DNA of 64,000 nucleotides from Clostridia bacterium (GCA_910574835.1 CAJTDE010000002.1:159205-223204); one strand, 5' to 3'. Positions 50,828 to 61,145 are shown, counted from the first letter of the stretch. Notes: generated by a model from the sequence alone, not told the origin. Program-made: numbers and translations.

Positions 50828-51454
50828 TTATTTTGAAAATGCTTTTAATTCCTCACGAATGTCATGAAGCAGCTCCCCGCACCGAAGTGTGCGGCTGTGC
50901 TCACACCGTACAATTTGATGCACATGCTCCGCACATGCCTCCAAATCGTCATTTATCACAAAGTAATCGTAATCCTCAATTCCTTCCGCTTCCTCCACGG
51001 CCCTTTTAAGGCGGTTCTCAATCACTTCAGGGCTTTCGGTTCCCCGCTTTGTCAGACGACGCTTAAGCTCCTCTGCGCCGGGCGGTGATACAAAAAGCAG
51101 CACCGTATCCGGAAACCGTTCCTTCACCTTCCTGGCTCCCTGGATCTCGATCTCGAGTATCACATCCTGCCCCTGTTCAAGCTGCTGCTCCACATAGGCT
51201 TTGGGCGTCCCATAATAATTTCCCACATAGCAGGCATATTCAATCAACTGCCCTTCTGCTATCATCTGCTCAAATTCTTCCCTGGTTTTGAAGAAATATT
51301 CCCTTCCCTCTTCTTCTCCTTCTCTCGGCTTTCGCGTAGTCGCGGAAACAGAAAGGGCATAATTCTCATATCGGCGAAGCAATTCCTTCATCAGAGTCCC
51401 TTTTCCAGCACCGGAAAAACCGGATACCACCAGCAATATTCCTCTCTTCTCCAT
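50828..51454 (-). CDS. gmk: Guanylate kinase
   Basis: A 208-residue kinase from the ATG at 51454 (MEKRGILLVVSGFSGAGKGTL), preceded by GAGGGAG. The frame reaching 51502 would overlap yicC and is not needed. The P-loop is GFSGAGKGT; the GMP site has SVSATTRKPREGEEEGREYFF; the lid has KRGTESPEVIENRLKRAVEE. It phosphorylates GMP to GDP. It starts 10 bases after yicC. Confidence 0.97.
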   Translation of the reverse strand: MEKRGILLVVSGFSGAGKGTLMKELLRRYENYALSVSATTRKPREGEEEGREYFFKTREEFEQMIAEGQLIEYACYVGNYYGTPKAYVEQQLEQGQDVILEIEIQGARKVKERFPDTVLLFVSPPGAEELKRRLTKRGTESPEVIENRLKRAVEEAEGIEDYDYFVINDDLEACAEHVHQIVRCEHSRTLRCGELLHDIREELKAFSK

Positions 51455-51464
51455 TCTGCTCCCT

Positions 51465-52343
51465 CTACTCAATATTCTGAATCTGTTCCCGTATCTTTTC
51501 AATTCCCGTTTTCAATTCAATTGCCCGATTGGATACCTCCAGATCATTTGCCTTGGACAAAATTGTATTGGACTCCCGGTTCATCTCCTGCGCAATAAAG
51601 TCCAGCTTGCGCCCTACGCTGTCTTTTTCCTCCAGAACCGCCTTTGTATGCTCAATGTGGCTTCTTAAGCGCACCAATTCTTCGTCCACACAAATCTTAT
51701 CTGCGAAAATAGTAACCTCCGCAGCCAGACGGCTTTCCTCAATCTGTGCATCAGCCAACAGCTCGTGAACCTTGTCCTCCAGCTTTTTCCGGTACTCTGA
51801 GACAATCTTAGGAGAACGCTCCTCAATAAAGGCCACATGTGTCAGCATCTCGTCAAGCTTCTCTGTCAAATCCTTCTTTAGATTGCCGCCCTCCTTGGAA
51901 CGTGTCTCCACCATCTGTACACAAGCTCCCCTTAATGCCTGCTCCAAAAGCTTCCACAGCTCTTCCTCATTATCCTGCGCTTCCTCCATAACCAACACAT
52001 CAGGATAACGGGAAAGGGCGCCGGCCTTCACATCATTTTCCAGGCCAAATTCCTCAGACATCTGATTGAGATACTTTAAATACTCTGCCGCAAGCTCCCG
52101 GTTATACTTTAGGGAACCCTGTAGCTTTGAAAGATCTTCGCAAGTAATGAACAGATCCACTTTTCCCCGCTGAAGATAAGCTTTCAAAAGACTGCGGATA
52201 GCTGATTCAAAAAAATTCAGCTTTTTGGGCATCTTAATGTTCACATCCAGATACCTGTGATTCACGGATTTCATCTCTACCGTCATCTTCCGGTCGCCCT
52301 CGGACACCTCGCAGCGGCCGAACCCTGTCATACTTTTTACCAT
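51465..52343 (-). CDS. yicC: YicC/YloC-family endoribonuclease
   Basis: A 292-residue protein with the canonical start MVKSMTGFGR and the C-terminal VGRKLDFIAQEMNRESNTILSKAND of the family. The middle contains NHRYLDVNIKMPKKL and a charged coiled region. Family members are endoribonucleases involved in RNA turnover. It heads the operon with gmk and rpoZ; a remA-like gene, often found between yicC and gmk in Firmicutes, is absent. Confidence 0.94.
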   Translation of the reverse strand: MVKSMTGFGRCEVSEGDRKMTVEMKSVNHRYLDVNIKMPKKLNFFESAIRSLLKAYLQRGKVDLFITCEDLSKLQGSLKYNRELAAEYLKYLNQMSEEFGLENDVKAGALSRYPDVLVMEEAQDNEEELWKLLEQALRGACVQMVETRSKEGGNLKKDLTEKLDEMLTHVAFIEERSPKIVSEYRKKLEDKVHELLADAQIEESRLAAEVTIFADKICVDEELVRLRSHIEHTKAVLEEKDSVGRKLDFIAQEMNRESNTILSKANDLEVSNRAIELKTGIEKIREQIQNIE

Positions 52344-52422
52344 AATGGTTTATCTCCTGTGTACTGCTCATTTGGAATTTATTATAGATGAAATAAAAAC
52401 TCACGTCAAGGATGTTGAAACA

Positions 52423-53163
52423 TTATTTTCCAAAATCCATGCCCAGAAGAGTCAATCCCTTTGCAGGGGCTGTGGGACCTGCCGCCTGGCGATCGCGGGA
52501 CTTTATTATATCCGGGACCACTTCCGGCTCCCGTATACCGCTTCCTATCTGAATCAGTGTTCCCGCAATAATTCTTACCATATTATAGAGAAAACCGTTT
52601 CCCGACACCTGAATCCGTATCAAGTCTCCCTCCTGCCTGACCTCCAGACCGTAAATCGTCCGGACCGTCGTCTCCGCCTGGGTGTGAATACTACAAAAGC
52701 TTTTAAAATCATGCTCTCCCAGAAAATACGGGCAAGCCGCTCTCATCCGCTCCACATCAAGAGGACGGCGATAAAAATAAGTGTTGAGCCGCTCACAGGG
52801 CAGTTCAAATTCCCGGTTCAGGATTCGATACTCATAATGCTTGGTACATGCACATTTCCTTGGATGGAAATCCGCATCCACCTCAACAGACCGCTGTATC
52901 CGTATATCCTCCGGAATACGGCTGTTGAGCGCATAGGAAATCTTTTCTCCGGGCATCCGAGACTTTGTATCAAAAACTGCTACATTTCCCAGAGCATGAA
53001 CGCCGGAATCTGTGCGGCTGGCCCCAATCACCTGAATCTCCTCCCCAAAGAGCGCGGAAAGCTCCCGATTCAGCACGCCCTCTATGGTCTCTCCGTTCTT
53101 CTGCACCTGCCATCCGCAGTAATTGGTCCCGTCATAGGCCACTACCAATAAAATACGCTTCAT
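52423..53163 (-). CDS. truA: tRNA pseudouridine(38-40) synthase
   Basis: A 246-residue enzyme starting at the ATG at 53163 (MKRILLVVAYDGTNYCGWQVQKNG), which overlaps the ecfT stop (ATGA). The longer frame to 53286 is out-of-place extension into ecfT. The catalytic Asp is in GASRTDSGVHALG. FHPRKCACTKHYEYRI and GNGFLYNMVRIIAGTL are conserved. It modifies U38-U40 in tRNA anticodon arms. It is the last gene of the ECF transporter operon, the usual place in Firmicutes. Confidence 0.97.
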   Translation of the reverse strand: MKRILLVVAYDGTNYCGWQVQKNGETIEGVLNRELSALFGEEIQVIGASRTDSGVHALGNVAVFDTKSRMPGEKISYALNSRIPEDIRIQRSVEVDADFHPRKCACTKHYEYRILNREFELPCERLNTYFYRRPLDVERMRAACPYFLGEHDFKSFCSIHTQAETTVRTIYGLEVRQEGDLIRIQVSGNGFLYNMVRIIAGTLIQIGSGIREPEVVPDIIKSRDRQAAGPTAPAKGLTLLGMDFGK

Positions 53164-53963
53164 AATACAATTCTCAATGTAATCATCACTGCCAGAAAAA
53201 GGACTACCGCCCCATAGGCCGCATAATCCCTTTTCACATACATCAGGGGCTTCATCTTGGTCCGTCCCTCTCCCCCATGATAGCACCGTGCTTCCATAGC
53301 CATAGCTAAATCATTGGCCCGGCGGAAGGCTGAGATGAACAGAGGTACAAGAAGGGGTACGAGATTTTTTGCCTTTTGCATCAGATTTCCGTTTTCAAAA
53401 TCTGCGCCTCTGGCAATCTGGGCCTTCATGATCTTGTCTGTCTCCTCCAGAAGAATCGGAATAAACCTCAGAGCAATGGACATCATCATAGCCACCTCGT
53501 GAACGGGAACCCGCATCTTTTTCAGGGGTCCCATAAGACGTTCCAGACCATCCGTCAAATCATTGGGCGTCGTAGTCAGTGTCATCACCGAGGAACCCAC
53601 TATGAGATAAATCAACCGGATCGCCATAAAAACTGCCGTCCGAAGTCCCACATCTGTGATCCTGAGCTTCCATATCTGCACCAGAATCCGATCGCCTGGC
53701 GTTAAAAACAGATTAAAGACCACTGTTATCATTAAAATCATGACAATCGCCTTCAAGCCCCGGACCATAAAGGAAAAAGGCACCTTTGACAGCTTAATTA
53801 CCATTGCAAGAAATACCGTTGCCGCAAGATACCCCGGCCAGCCCTTGGCCACAAACAGCGCCGCAATAAATGCCAGAGTTGCCGAAAGCTTTACTCTCGG
53901 GTCCAATTTATGAAGAATGGAATCTGCCGGATAGTATTGTCCCAGCGTAATATCTCTAATCAT
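53160..53963 (-). CDS. ecfT: ECF transporter transmembrane subunit EcfT
   Basis: A 267-residue membrane protein from the ATG at 53963 (MIRDITLGQYYPADSILHKLDPRVK), with AGGAG upstream; an earlier start at 54008 has no support. It has about 5-6 helices. The two coupling motifs that contact the ATPases are QIARGADFE and AMEARCYHGG, in which Ala-Arg-Cys replaces the more usual Ala-Arg-Gly. It connects the EcfA ATPases to exchangeable vitamin-binding S components encoded elsewhere. Confidence 0.95.
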   Translation of the reverse strand: MIRDITLGQYYPADSILHKLDPRVKLSATLAFIAALFVAKGWPGYLAATVFLAMVIKLSKVPFSFMVRGLKAIVMILMITVVFNLFLTPGDRILVQIWKLRITDVGLRTAVFMAIRLIYLIVGSSVMTLTTTPNDLTDGLERLMGPLKKMRVPVHEVAMMMSIALRFIPILLEETDKIMKAQIARGADFENGNLMQKAKNLVPLLVPLFISAFRRANDLAMAMEARCYHGGEGRTKMKPLMYVKRDYAAYGAVVLFLAVMITLRIVL

Positions 53964-54036
53964 CACCTGTCTCCTACATGCCTGCATATCTGATTTCAAA
54001 AGCGGCAAACCGCCTATGCAGTGCTGGTTTCATGAA

Positions 54037-54897
54037 TCAATTGTGCTCTTTTGACCTCAGAGCATCCAAAATCGTGTCTCGCGCCTCTTCTATCGTTGTG
54101 GCATCCTCATCCACGGAAAATCCCCTTTCCCGTAAGGCATGCATAATATATGTTACCTGAGGCGCCGCCAAGCCCACCTGCTCCAGCTCTTTATAATGGC
54201 AGAACACCTCTCTTGGAGTGTCGTCAAAGAGAACCTCTCCCTGATTCATCACAACAATCCGCTCCGCATATTTTGCCACGTCTTCCATACTATGGGAAAC
54301 CAATACAATTGTAATTTTTTTCTCTTGATGAAGCAGACTGATCTGATCCAGGATTTCATCCCTGCCTTTTGGGTCCAGTCCCGCCGTAGGCTCGTCCAGC
54401 ACCAGAATCTCCGGCTCCATCGCCAATACTCCGGCTATGGCCGCCCTCCGCTTCTGACCTCCGGAAAGCTCAAAGGGCGACTGATAATAAAATTCCTCCC
54501 CCAGCCCCACCATCGTAAGGGCTTCCTTTGCCTTCTTTTCCGCTTCTTCCCTGGAAAGTCCCTGATTCTTTGGGCCAAAGCAGACATCGCTCAACACATC
54601 CACCTCAAAAAGCTGATGCTCCGGATATTGAAATACCAGACCCACCTTGCTTCTTAGACGGCGCATATCATAGCCCGCACCATAAATATCCTCTCCATGA
54701 AAATAAATATGGCCCTCCGTAGCCTTCACAAGACCATTCAAGTGCTGCACCAAAGTGGATTTTCCGGAACCGGTATGACCGATCAGCCCCACAAATTCCC
54801 CTTTCCGAAGCTCCAGGCAGATATCCTTTAAGGCATGAATCTCGTATGCCGTTCCCTGGCCGTATACATAATTCACATGATCTAATTTAATTGACAT
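54037..54897 (-). CDS. ecfA2: ECF transporter ATPase EcfA2
   Basis: A 286-residue ATP-binding subunit. Walker A is GHTGSGKST, the signature LSGGQKRR, Walker [16 protein letters not shown]; the Q-loop has [13 protein letters not shown]. The N-terminus overlaps the end of ecfA1 by 16 bases. The acidic-hydrophobic C-terminal part ([15 protein letters not shown]) is typical. It forms a heterodimer with EcfA1 that powers vitamin and cofactor uptake. Confidence 0.96.
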   Translation of the reverse strand: MSIKLDHVNYVYGQGTAYEIHALKDICLELRKGEFVGLIGHTGSGKSTLVQHLNGLVKATEGHIYFHGEDIYGAGYDMRRLRSKVGLVFQYPEHQLFEVDVLSDVCFGPKNQGLSREEAEKKAKEALTMVGLGEEFYYQSPFELSGGQKRRAAIAGVLAMEPEILVLDEPTAGLDPKGRDEILDQISLLHQEKKITIVLVSHSMEDVAKYAERIVVMNQGEVLFDDTPREVFCHYKELEQVGLAAPQVTYIMHALRERGFSVDEDATTIEEARDTILDALRSKEHN

Positions 54898-55739
54898 AAT
54901 GCTTCCACCAACTCTTCCCTGGTCAGAATCCCATCCGGCAGATCGACGCCCGCCTTTTTCAGCTCATAAGCCAAGAGGGTCGCCTGAGGTACATCCAGAC
55001 GATAAGCTTTCAGCTTATCCACCCGGGAAAATATCTCTCTTGGAGTGCCCTCCATCACCACCTTGCCCCGATCCATCACTACCACTTTATCCGCATAGAT
55101 AACCTCTTCCATGTAATGAGTAATGAGAATCACTGTGATTTCTTCCACCTGATTTAAAGCCCGCACCGCCCGAATGACTTCTTTACGTCCATTGGGGTCC
55201 AGCATTGCCGTAGGTTCGTCCAAAACAATGCACTTGGGATGCATGGCCACCACACCTGCGATGGCAACTCTCTGCTTTTGCCCTCCGGACAGCTTATTGG
55301 GAGAGTGATGGCGGTACTTTAACATATTGACTGCTTTCAAGCTCTCCTCTACGCGCTCCCAGATTTCCTTAGTGGGAACGCCCATATTCTCGGGTCCGAA
55401 ACCCACGTCCTCTTCCACAATCGTGCCGATGATCTGATTGTCCGGATTCTGAAATACCATCCCTGCGCTCTGACGAATCTCCCAGAGATGAGCTTCCTCC
55501 CTCGTATCCTTTCCGTCTACCCACATGGTACCGCCCGTAGGCGTCAGGATTGCATTCATATGCTTGGCCAGAGTAGACTTTCCGGAGCCATTGTGCCCTA
55601 AGATCGCTACAAAGTCGCCTTTTTGCACCTGCAAAGTAACCTGATCCACCGCCCGGGTTACATCTGCCTCACGGCCTTCTTCATCATATTTTTTATATTC
55701 ATATACCAGGCCATGAGCCTGAACCATCTCATTTTTCAT
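54882..55739 (-). CDS. ecfA1: ECF transporter ATPase EcfA1
   Basis: A 285-residue ATP-binding subunit, first gene of the operon. Walker A is GHNGSGKST, the Q-loop [23 protein letters not shown], the signature LSGGQKQR, Walker [16 protein letters not shown], and the switch His is in ITHYMEE. The ecfA1-ecfA2-ecfT-truA order is conserved in Firmicutes, where it often follows rplQ; here the helicase gene pcrA lies upstream instead. Confidence 0.96.
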   Translation of the reverse strand: MKNEMVQAHGLVYEYKKYDEEGREADVTRAVDQVTLQVQKGDFVAILGHNGSGKSTLAKHMNAILTPTGGTMWVDGKDTREEAHLWEIRQSAGMVFQNPDNQIIGTIVEEDVGFGPENMGVPTKEIWERVEESLKAVNMLKYRHHSPNKLSGGQKQRVAIAGVVAMHPKCIVLDEPTAMLDPNGRKEVIRAVRALNQVEEITVILITHYMEEVIYADKVVVMDRGKVVMEGTPREIFSRVDKLKAYRLDVPQATLLAYELKKAGVDLPDGILTREELVEALCQLN

Positions 55740-55885
55740 GGTTCTTCCAACCTCTCCTTAGTATAACTCTCATAAACAAAGTTTACGTGAATTATATAAG
55801 CTCTTAAATGCTGCTGTCTATTCTATAATATCTCATGGGTTTTTGCAAGAAAAACGTTCATAACCGTATGCATTTGTATAGACTT

Positions 55886-55948
55886 CACGCCAATCAGCAG
55901 AGTGACGGACCTGGTGTAAAAGCAGCCTTCGCTTCACTGATTGGCGTG
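55886..55948 (-). terminator. Inverted repeat after pcrA
   Basis: CACGCCAATCAG pairs perfectly with CTGATTGGCGTG across a 39-base loop. It begins about 35 bases after the pcrA stop. No T-run follows, so it may be a 3' stabiliser, a weak terminator, or a small repeat element. Confidence 0.5.
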
Positions 55949-55983
55949 GATTTGAATTACAGTCAACACTTTATACGATTGAT

Positions 55984-58203
55984 TTATAATTTCTTCAACT
56001 TGGCAAATGAAGCAAACAGCCGCTTAATTCCGGCGGTATCAAATTCCACCTTCACCTCATAATCCTTCTTCCCCTCCGTGATATCCAGAACCGTTCCATC
56101 CCCAAACTTAATATGGCGCACCCGATCTCCCGCCGCATATTCCAATCCGGACGCCTTATTCACCGTAAGGGTCTGTGATTCGTAAGGTTTCACACGAAAA
56201 CTCTCCTTCGACTGAATCCATGCATCCTGCATGGCACCGTTGGAAAGCTTCTCCATGCTTCGGCCCTGGGTTTTATTTCCGCGCTCCAGATATTCATCGG
56301 GAATCTCCCGGATAAATCTGGAAACCGCATTGTACATGGTCTGTCCCCGGATCATCCGCTGCCGGGCCGCTGTCAGCATCAGCTCCTTTTTTGCCCGGGT
56401 GATGCCCACATAGCAGAGCCGCCGTTCTTCCTCAAGCTCCTCCTCCGGATTCTCGCCGTTGAGCGACATGTAGCTTGGAAAAATGCCCTCCTCCATGCCT
56501 GCCATATAAATGTAAGGAAATTCCAAGCCCTTCGCACTGTGTAAGGTCATCAGAATCACGTAATTACTGCTCTCCTCCAGGCTGTCGATATCCGCTACCA
56601 GAGCAACCTCCTCCAGAAATCCGCTTAAAGTCGGTTCCTCTGCCGATTCCTCATAAGCGGCAATCTTACTGATCAGTTCGTCAATATTTTCAATCCGCCC
56701 CTTGGATTCATCCGTCCCTTCCGCTTCAAGCTCTTTGATATAGCCCGTTTCCTCCAAAAGCTCCTTTGTCAGCTCTACCAGCGGCGTATGTCCCAGCTTG
56801 TCCTGCATCGTCTCTATCAGGGCGGTAAAGGGCCGGATCTTACCGGCGCTTCTTCCAAGGTTCGGAATCTCCTCGGCCCGGACAAGGGCGTCATAAAATC
56901 CGATTCCATAGGCTGCCGCATAATCTCCCACCCGATTCAGCGTCGTGGCGCCGATTCCCCGCTTGGGCATATTGATCACCCGGCGCACGGCTATCTCATC
57001 CCTTCCGTTATCAATGGTTTTCAAATAAGCCAGTACATCCTTAATCTCCCTCCGGGCGTAGAAATTCACGCCGCCGATGAGCTTGTAAGGAATCCCCGCC
57101 AGAATCAATTTTTCCTCAAAAAGACGGGACTGGGCATTGGTCCGGTACAGGATAGCATGATCCTGGTAATCCGCCTTCCGGTCCCGCACATGGCGGCTGA
57201 TATCCCCGATGATCAGCTCCGCTTCCTCAAAGGCGTTGGGAAGCAGGCGGAAGGCAATGGGATTCCCCTCATCGTTTTCCGTCCAGAGCCGCTTTTCCTT
57301 GCGCCCGTAATTGTTGCGGATCACCTCATTTGCCGTGTTTAAAATATTCCGGGTGGAACGGTAATTCTGCTCCAGCTTAATCACCCGGGCGTCGGGAAAT
57401 ACCTTCTCAAAATTCAGAATATTGTAAATATTGGCCCCCCGGAATTTGTAGATGGACTGATCGTCGTCACCCACCACGCAGAGATTCCGATATTTTCCCG
57501 CAAGGAGGCTGATAAGCTTAAACTGGGCCGTGTTCGTATCCTGATATTCGTCCACCATCATATAGCGGAAGCGATCCTGATACGCCTCCAGGATCTCCGG
57601 GCAATTCTGAAACAGCTCCACAGTCTTTACAATCAGATCGTCAAAATCCAGGGCATTGTTTCGGCGAAGCTGTGCCTGATACTCCTTGTAGGCTTCCGCC
57701 AGAAGCTTCTTCTGCCAGTCCGTTCCGGCGGCAATCGCCATCTCCATAGGAGAAACCAGCTCGTCCTTCGCCCGGGAAATGACACTCATCAGATACCGCT
57801 CCTTATAAACCTTTGTATCGATGTTCAGCCTCTTGCACACATCCTTCATAACCGTCTTCTGATCGTCCGTGTCATAGATGGAAAATGTGGTGTCAAAGCC
57901 CAGATGGCCGATATAACGGCGCAGAATCCGCACGCAGGTGGAATGAAAGGTCGCCACCCAGACACTGTCCGCTCCCTGGCCTACCAGATTGTTCACGCGC
58001 TGCCGCATTTCTCCCGCCGCCTTGTTGGTAAAGGTGATAGCCATAATATTCCAGGGGCTTACCCCCTGCTCCATCAGCCAGGCTATCCGGTGAATCAAAA
58101 CTCTTGTCTTTCCGGATCCGGCCCCCGCCAAAATCAGAAGCGGTCCTTCTGTGTGAAGCACCGCCTCCTTCTGCTCCGGATTTAAGCTGTCATATATACT
58201 CAT
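55984..58203 (-). CDS. pcrA: ATP-dependent DNA helicase PcrA/UvrD
   Basis: About 739 residues from the ATG at 58203 (MSIYDSLNPEQKEAVLHTEG), chosen because GGAG lies 6 bases upstream; the ATG four codons earlier has no site. Superfamily 1 motifs in order: LAGAGSGKTRVL, MAITFTNKAAGEM, VDEYQDTNTAQF, VGDDDQSIYKFRGA, EQNYRSTRNIL, MTLHSAKGLEFPYIYMAG, YVGITRAKKEL. The C-terminus has the PcrA-type GDRVRHIKFGDGTVLDITE. It acts in repair, replication restart and RecA displacement. Confidence 0.97.
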   Translation of the reverse strand: MSIYDSLNPEQKEAVLHTEGPLLILAGAGSGKTRVLIHRIAWLMEQGVSPWNIMAITFTNKAAGEMRQRVNNLVGQGADSVWVATFHSTCVRILRRYIGHLGFDTTFSIYDTDDQKTVMKDVCKRLNIDTKVYKERYLMSVISRAKDELVSPMEMAIAAGTDWQKKLLAEAYKEYQAQLRRNNALDFDDLIVKTVELFQNCPEILEAYQDRFRYMMVDEYQDTNTAQFKLISLLAGKYRNLCVVGDDDQSIYKFRGANIYNILNFEKVFPDARVIKLEQNYRSTRNILNTANEVIRNNYGRKEKRLWTENDEGNPIAFRLLPNAFEEAELIIGDISRHVRDRKADYQDHAILYRTNAQSRLFEEKLILAGIPYKLIGGVNFYARREIKDVLAYLKTIDNGRDEIAVRRVINMPKRGIGATTLNRVGDYAAAYGIGFYDALVRAEEIPNLGRSAGKIRPFTALIETMQDKLGHTPLVELTKELLEETGYIKELEAEGTDESKGRIENIDELISKIAAYEESAEEPTLSGFLEEVALVADIDSLEESSNYVILMTLHSAKGLEFPYIYMAGMEEGIFPSYMSLNGENPEEELEEERRLCYVGITRAKKELMLTAARQRMIRGQTMYNAVSRFIREIPDEYLERGNKTQGRSMEKLSNGAMQDAWIQSKESFRVKPYESQTLTVNKASGLEYAAGDRVRHIKFGDGTVLDITEGKKDYEVKVEFDTAGIKRLFASFAKLKKL

Positions 58204-58321
58204 GTATGTCTCCATTTCGCCGCCTGAACCGGCGTTTTCTATCTATAATAATGCTTTCCGGGTAACTTGTGTCGTACTCTCCATATGTATGTTTTCGGTT
58301 ATCGCTTGCAAGCCGGCGCTT

Positions 58322-59287
58322 TTATACCAGCTTTTTCCCGCAATTAGGGCAGAAATTCGCTCCGCTTGTCTTAGTTCCGCAGTCAGGGCAAAAATTCGGG
58401 GCTGTTCCCCCTGCTGTCTGCTGCGGCGCCGCGGACTGCATCTGTTGATTCTGCTGCATCTGAGCCGCCATCTGCTGCCCCATAGACAAGCCCATAGCAA
58501 TGCCTGCCATATCGGAGGCCGTCCCGCCGCCTTTTCCGGAAGCAATGGCTTCTCCCATAGCTACCTGCTGGAAGCGCCCCACATCGCCGATCATGCTCTG
58601 GGCCGCCGCCTTTTCCGCCATTTTCTGTACTTCCTCCGGGTAATTAAAGCTGGAAATGGCAAAGCTTGTGATGCTGATTCCGATTTTCAGCATTTCCATA
58701 TCCAGATCTTCCTGGATACCTCTCCCGATCTCGGAGGCGTTGACCTGAAGATTGAACATATCACGGCCTTCTTTTGCTATCCATTTCATCAGAAGCTGAT
58801 CCAGCATAGAGGTAATACGCTCTTTCACCTCTTCCACCGAATACTGCTGGCGGATTCCGGCAATCCGTTCAATGAATATATCATAATCCGCCACTTTACA
58901 GCTAAAGGTTCCGAAAGATCGGACGGGCATGCCGCCCGGAAGTCCCGGCGCCGGTATCAGAACAGGATTCTTGGTTCCCCACCTGACAAGAACCTCCTTC
59001 GTATTGATAAACAGAACCTCCGCACGAAGACCGCTGTTAAAGCCGAATTTGAAGCCCTTTAATGTGGAAAGGAAGGGGATGATCTGCGATTCGATGTCGT
59101 AGCTTCCGTCGTCCCGGAACACGCCCTCCACTTTGCCGTTGTACAAAAAAATAGCATCCTGGCCCGGCTTTATAATCAGGCGGCTTCCTTTTTTGATCTC
59201 CTTGTTGCTCCATTTCCAGAAAAGTATGTCATCCCGAAATTCCTGCCATTCTACTACGTTGGCAAATTGTCCTCCGAATAAGCCCAT
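58322..59287 (-). CDS. SPFH-domain protein with C-terminal zinc ribbon (YdjI-like)
   Basis: A 321-residue cytoplasmic protein. Residues about 5-210 form the SPFH/YdjI-like domain (NVVEWQEFRDDILFWKW, RLIIKPGQDAIFLYNGKVEGVF, LGISITSFAISSFNYPEEVQKMAEKAA). A Gly/Gln/Met-rich linker follows (MGQQMAAQMQQNQQMQ). The chain ends in a double-CxxC zinc ribbon (NFCPDCGTKTSGANFCPNCG). It overlaps the preceding gene by 34 bases. Together with a zinc-ribbon membrane protein and a PspA homologue upstream it matches the Bacillus ydjFGHI membrane-stress operon. Confidence 0.88.
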   Translation of the reverse strand: MGLFGGQFANVVEWQEFRDDILFWKWSNKEIKKGSRLIIKPGQDAIFLYNGKVEGVFRDDGSYDIESQIIPFLSTLKGFKFGFNSGLRAEVLFINTKEVLVRWGTKNPVLIPAPGLPGGMPVRSFGTFSCKVADYDIFIERIAGIRQQYSVEEVKERITSMLDQLLMKWIAKEGRDMFNLQVNASEIGRGIQEDLDMEMLKIGISITSFAISSFNYPEEVQKMAEKAAAQSMIGDVGRFQQVAMGEAIASGKGGGTASDMAGIAMGLSMGQQMAAQMQQNQQMQSAAPQQTAGGTAPNFCPDCGTKTSGANFCPNCGKKLV

Positions 59288-60420
59288 GCCGCTTCCTCCT
59301 CTATCTCATAATCATATAATTGCCCTTCTTCCCAAACAGGCAGGGTATCAGCCCTCATATGCGGGCCGCTGCCGTACCAGTATACCAATGCAAGGATCAG
59401 TAAAACCGCAAACACAATCATTCCAATCCGCACAGGGCTTTTGGGATAATCGCCTTCTACCCTTCCACTCTGTCCGTTGATCAGCACGCGGTATTGCTTT
59501 CCTTTATATGTATAGGCCGTGGAATACATGGGAAGAAGCACATGCTTGTAGGTTTCCTCCTGATAGTCCGCCCGGACGCAGATGTCCGCCGCCTCGTCAT
59601 ATTTGGAGAGCACCTCACTGCGGGCCATGCTTTCCAGCTCCCGTTCCATAGTTCCTACCGCCTCACTGTGGGCCACATTCAGATCTACCGTATAACACTC
59701 CGCACCGTAACCGGACAAATACTCCGGCGCATAGGATACTATCTGCTGTGTGCCGTAGTATCCGGTCCGCCGCAGAAGCCTTGCATCTATTTTCTCGGAG
59801 GCCGGCACCAGAATATCATCAAAAAAATGACGGAGATTTCCTGAGGTGGGATACCAGTCGGTTACAATCTGATGTTCTGTCTTTCCGTCCGCTCCTTTCC
59901 GGGTAACGGTCCGGTGGCGCCCTCCAAGCGCCGTATAGCGGGCATTCACCTTGGCGTCAAAGGTCCAGTAGGGCACATAGATGCCCTGAAGCCGGTCCTT
60001 CTGATACAGATGCTTCAGCTCGCCGGGGGCCAGCCAACGTCCCTTGAGCCATTGACGGAACAATTCTCCCACTCGGTTTTTATCCACCTGAAAAGGCAGC
60101 ACTCCGTCCGGAATCACCGCGTCTGCTTCCCGATCCGCCAGTACATAATCCGATCCGCAAAATGGACATTCTGCCGCTCTGCTGGTTCCGTCCACCTCAA
60201 TCCGGGCGCCGCAGCCCCTGCACTCCATCGTGTGCGTCGTCTTTTCACTTGCCCGAATTGTCTTCATGGCATGCTGCGTAAGGCTGTGCTCCACCAGACA
60301 GCTCCGGTCCCGGACTATGGGGACTACCTTATCACAATTCGGGCATTTAAGGCTCTGTGTGGCCACGTCGAACTCCATGACTCCGCCGCAGCCCTCACAG
60401 TAATAAATTCTTTCTTCCAT
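59254..60420 (-). CDS. Zinc-ribbon membrane protein of the PspA operon (YdjG-like)
   Basis: A 388-residue protein. Two zinc ribbons open the chain: YYCEGCGGVMEF with LKCPNCD, then MECRGCGARIEV with AECPFCGSDY (residues about 7-95). A globular region with many aromatic residues follows (YVPYWTFDAKVNARYTALGG, YTYKGKQYRVLINGQSGRVEG), and there is one membrane helix near 335-355 (IGMIVFAVLLILALVYWYG). It lies 3 bases after pspA and overlaps the SPFH gene. It probably anchors the PspA/SPFH complex at the membrane (inference from operon). Confidence 0.85.
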   Translation of the reverse strand: MEERIYYCEGCGGVMEFDVATQSLKCPNCDKVVPIVRDRSCLVEHSLTQHAMKTIRASEKTTHTMECRGCGARIEVDGTSRAAECPFCGSDYVLADREADAVIPDGVLPFQVDKNRVGELFRQWLKGRWLAPGELKHLYQKDRLQGIYVPYWTFDAKVNARYTALGGRHRTVTRKGADGKTEHQIVTDWYPTSGNLRHFFDDILVPASEKIDARLLRRTGYYGTQQIVSYAPEYLSGYGAECYTVDLNVAHSEAVGTMERELESMARSEVLSKYDEAADICVRADYQEETYKHVLLPMYSTAYTYKGKQYRVLINGQSGRVEGDYPKSPVRIGMIVFAVLLILALVYWYGSGPHMRADTLPVWEEGQLYDYEIEEEAAWAYSEDNLPT

Positions 60421-60423
60421 GCT

Positions 60424-61104
60424 TTACAGCCCCATCTTTGCCTTCAGCGCCGCCAGCTCATCGTCTACGGATGAAACGGCGTTGTCCTCATCATATTTTG
60501 CGGCCAGATCGTCGATACTGTCTGTCTCGGAATTTAATTCGGACATGGCATTTGCCTCGTCCAGCATCCGATCCACCTTTGCTTCCATGCGGTCGAAGGC
60601 CGCCATAGCTTCCCCTGCTCCGGACACGCTTGTGCCCATTTTGTTGAGCTTTTCCTGGGTCTTGGCAACTGCCGCCTTGGCCTTGATGGAATCGCGCTTG
60701 TTCCGAAGGTTCTCCAGATCCTTTTCCAGCTTGTCATGCATCTCTTTCATCTTGGCCGCATTGGCTGCCGCCAGATCACATGCCTGCTGTAAGCCGGCCT
60801 GCTTGCCCGCAAGCTCGCCCTTTTTCTCAAGAAATCTGCGGGCGTCATTGTCATTGCCTGCCGTCAGGGCCTTTTCCGCGTATCGCTGCATCTTGGCAAT
60901 CTCATCCTGACACTCGGACAGCTCGCGCTTTGCCTTCGTTTCCGTGGCCATGACGGCTGCTGTCTCTGCTTTTACGTTCCGCATGTCTTCTTCAATGTCT
61001 CTGATATATTTGTCAATCATCTTTTCCGGATCTTCCGCCTTATCCAGAAGTGCGTTGATGTTTGCTGACATAATGTCGCCGAATCTCTTTAAAATGTTTG
61101 CCAT
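60424..61104 (-). CDS. PspA/IM30-family membrane stress protein (YdjF-like)
   Basis: A 226-residue, almost wholly helical protein of the PspA/IM30/ESCRT-III-like family. It starts MANILKRFGDIMSANINALLDKAEDPEKMID, whose N-terminal amphipathic helix binds stressed membrane. A long coiled coil follows (ETKAKRELSECQDEIAKMQRYAEKAL, KDLENLRNKRDSIKAKAAVAKTQEKLNKM). First gene of the operon with the YdjG-like and SPFH genes. Its leader contains a nested hairpin. Confidence 0.93.
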   Translation of the reverse strand: MANILKRFGDIMSANINALLDKAEDPEKMIDKYIRDIEEDMRNVKAETAAVMATETKAKRELSECQDEIAKMQRYAEKALTAGNDNDARRFLEKKGELAGKQAGLQQACDLAAANAAKMKEMHDKLEKDLENLRNKRDSIKAKAAVAKTQEKLNKMGTSVSGAGEAMAAFDRMEAKVDRMLDEANAMSELNSETDSIDDLAAKYDEDNAVSSVDDELAALKAKMGL

Positions 61105-61145
61105 GATATCCTCCTATTAAAAGTCGCTGCGCGACGGCACTAAAG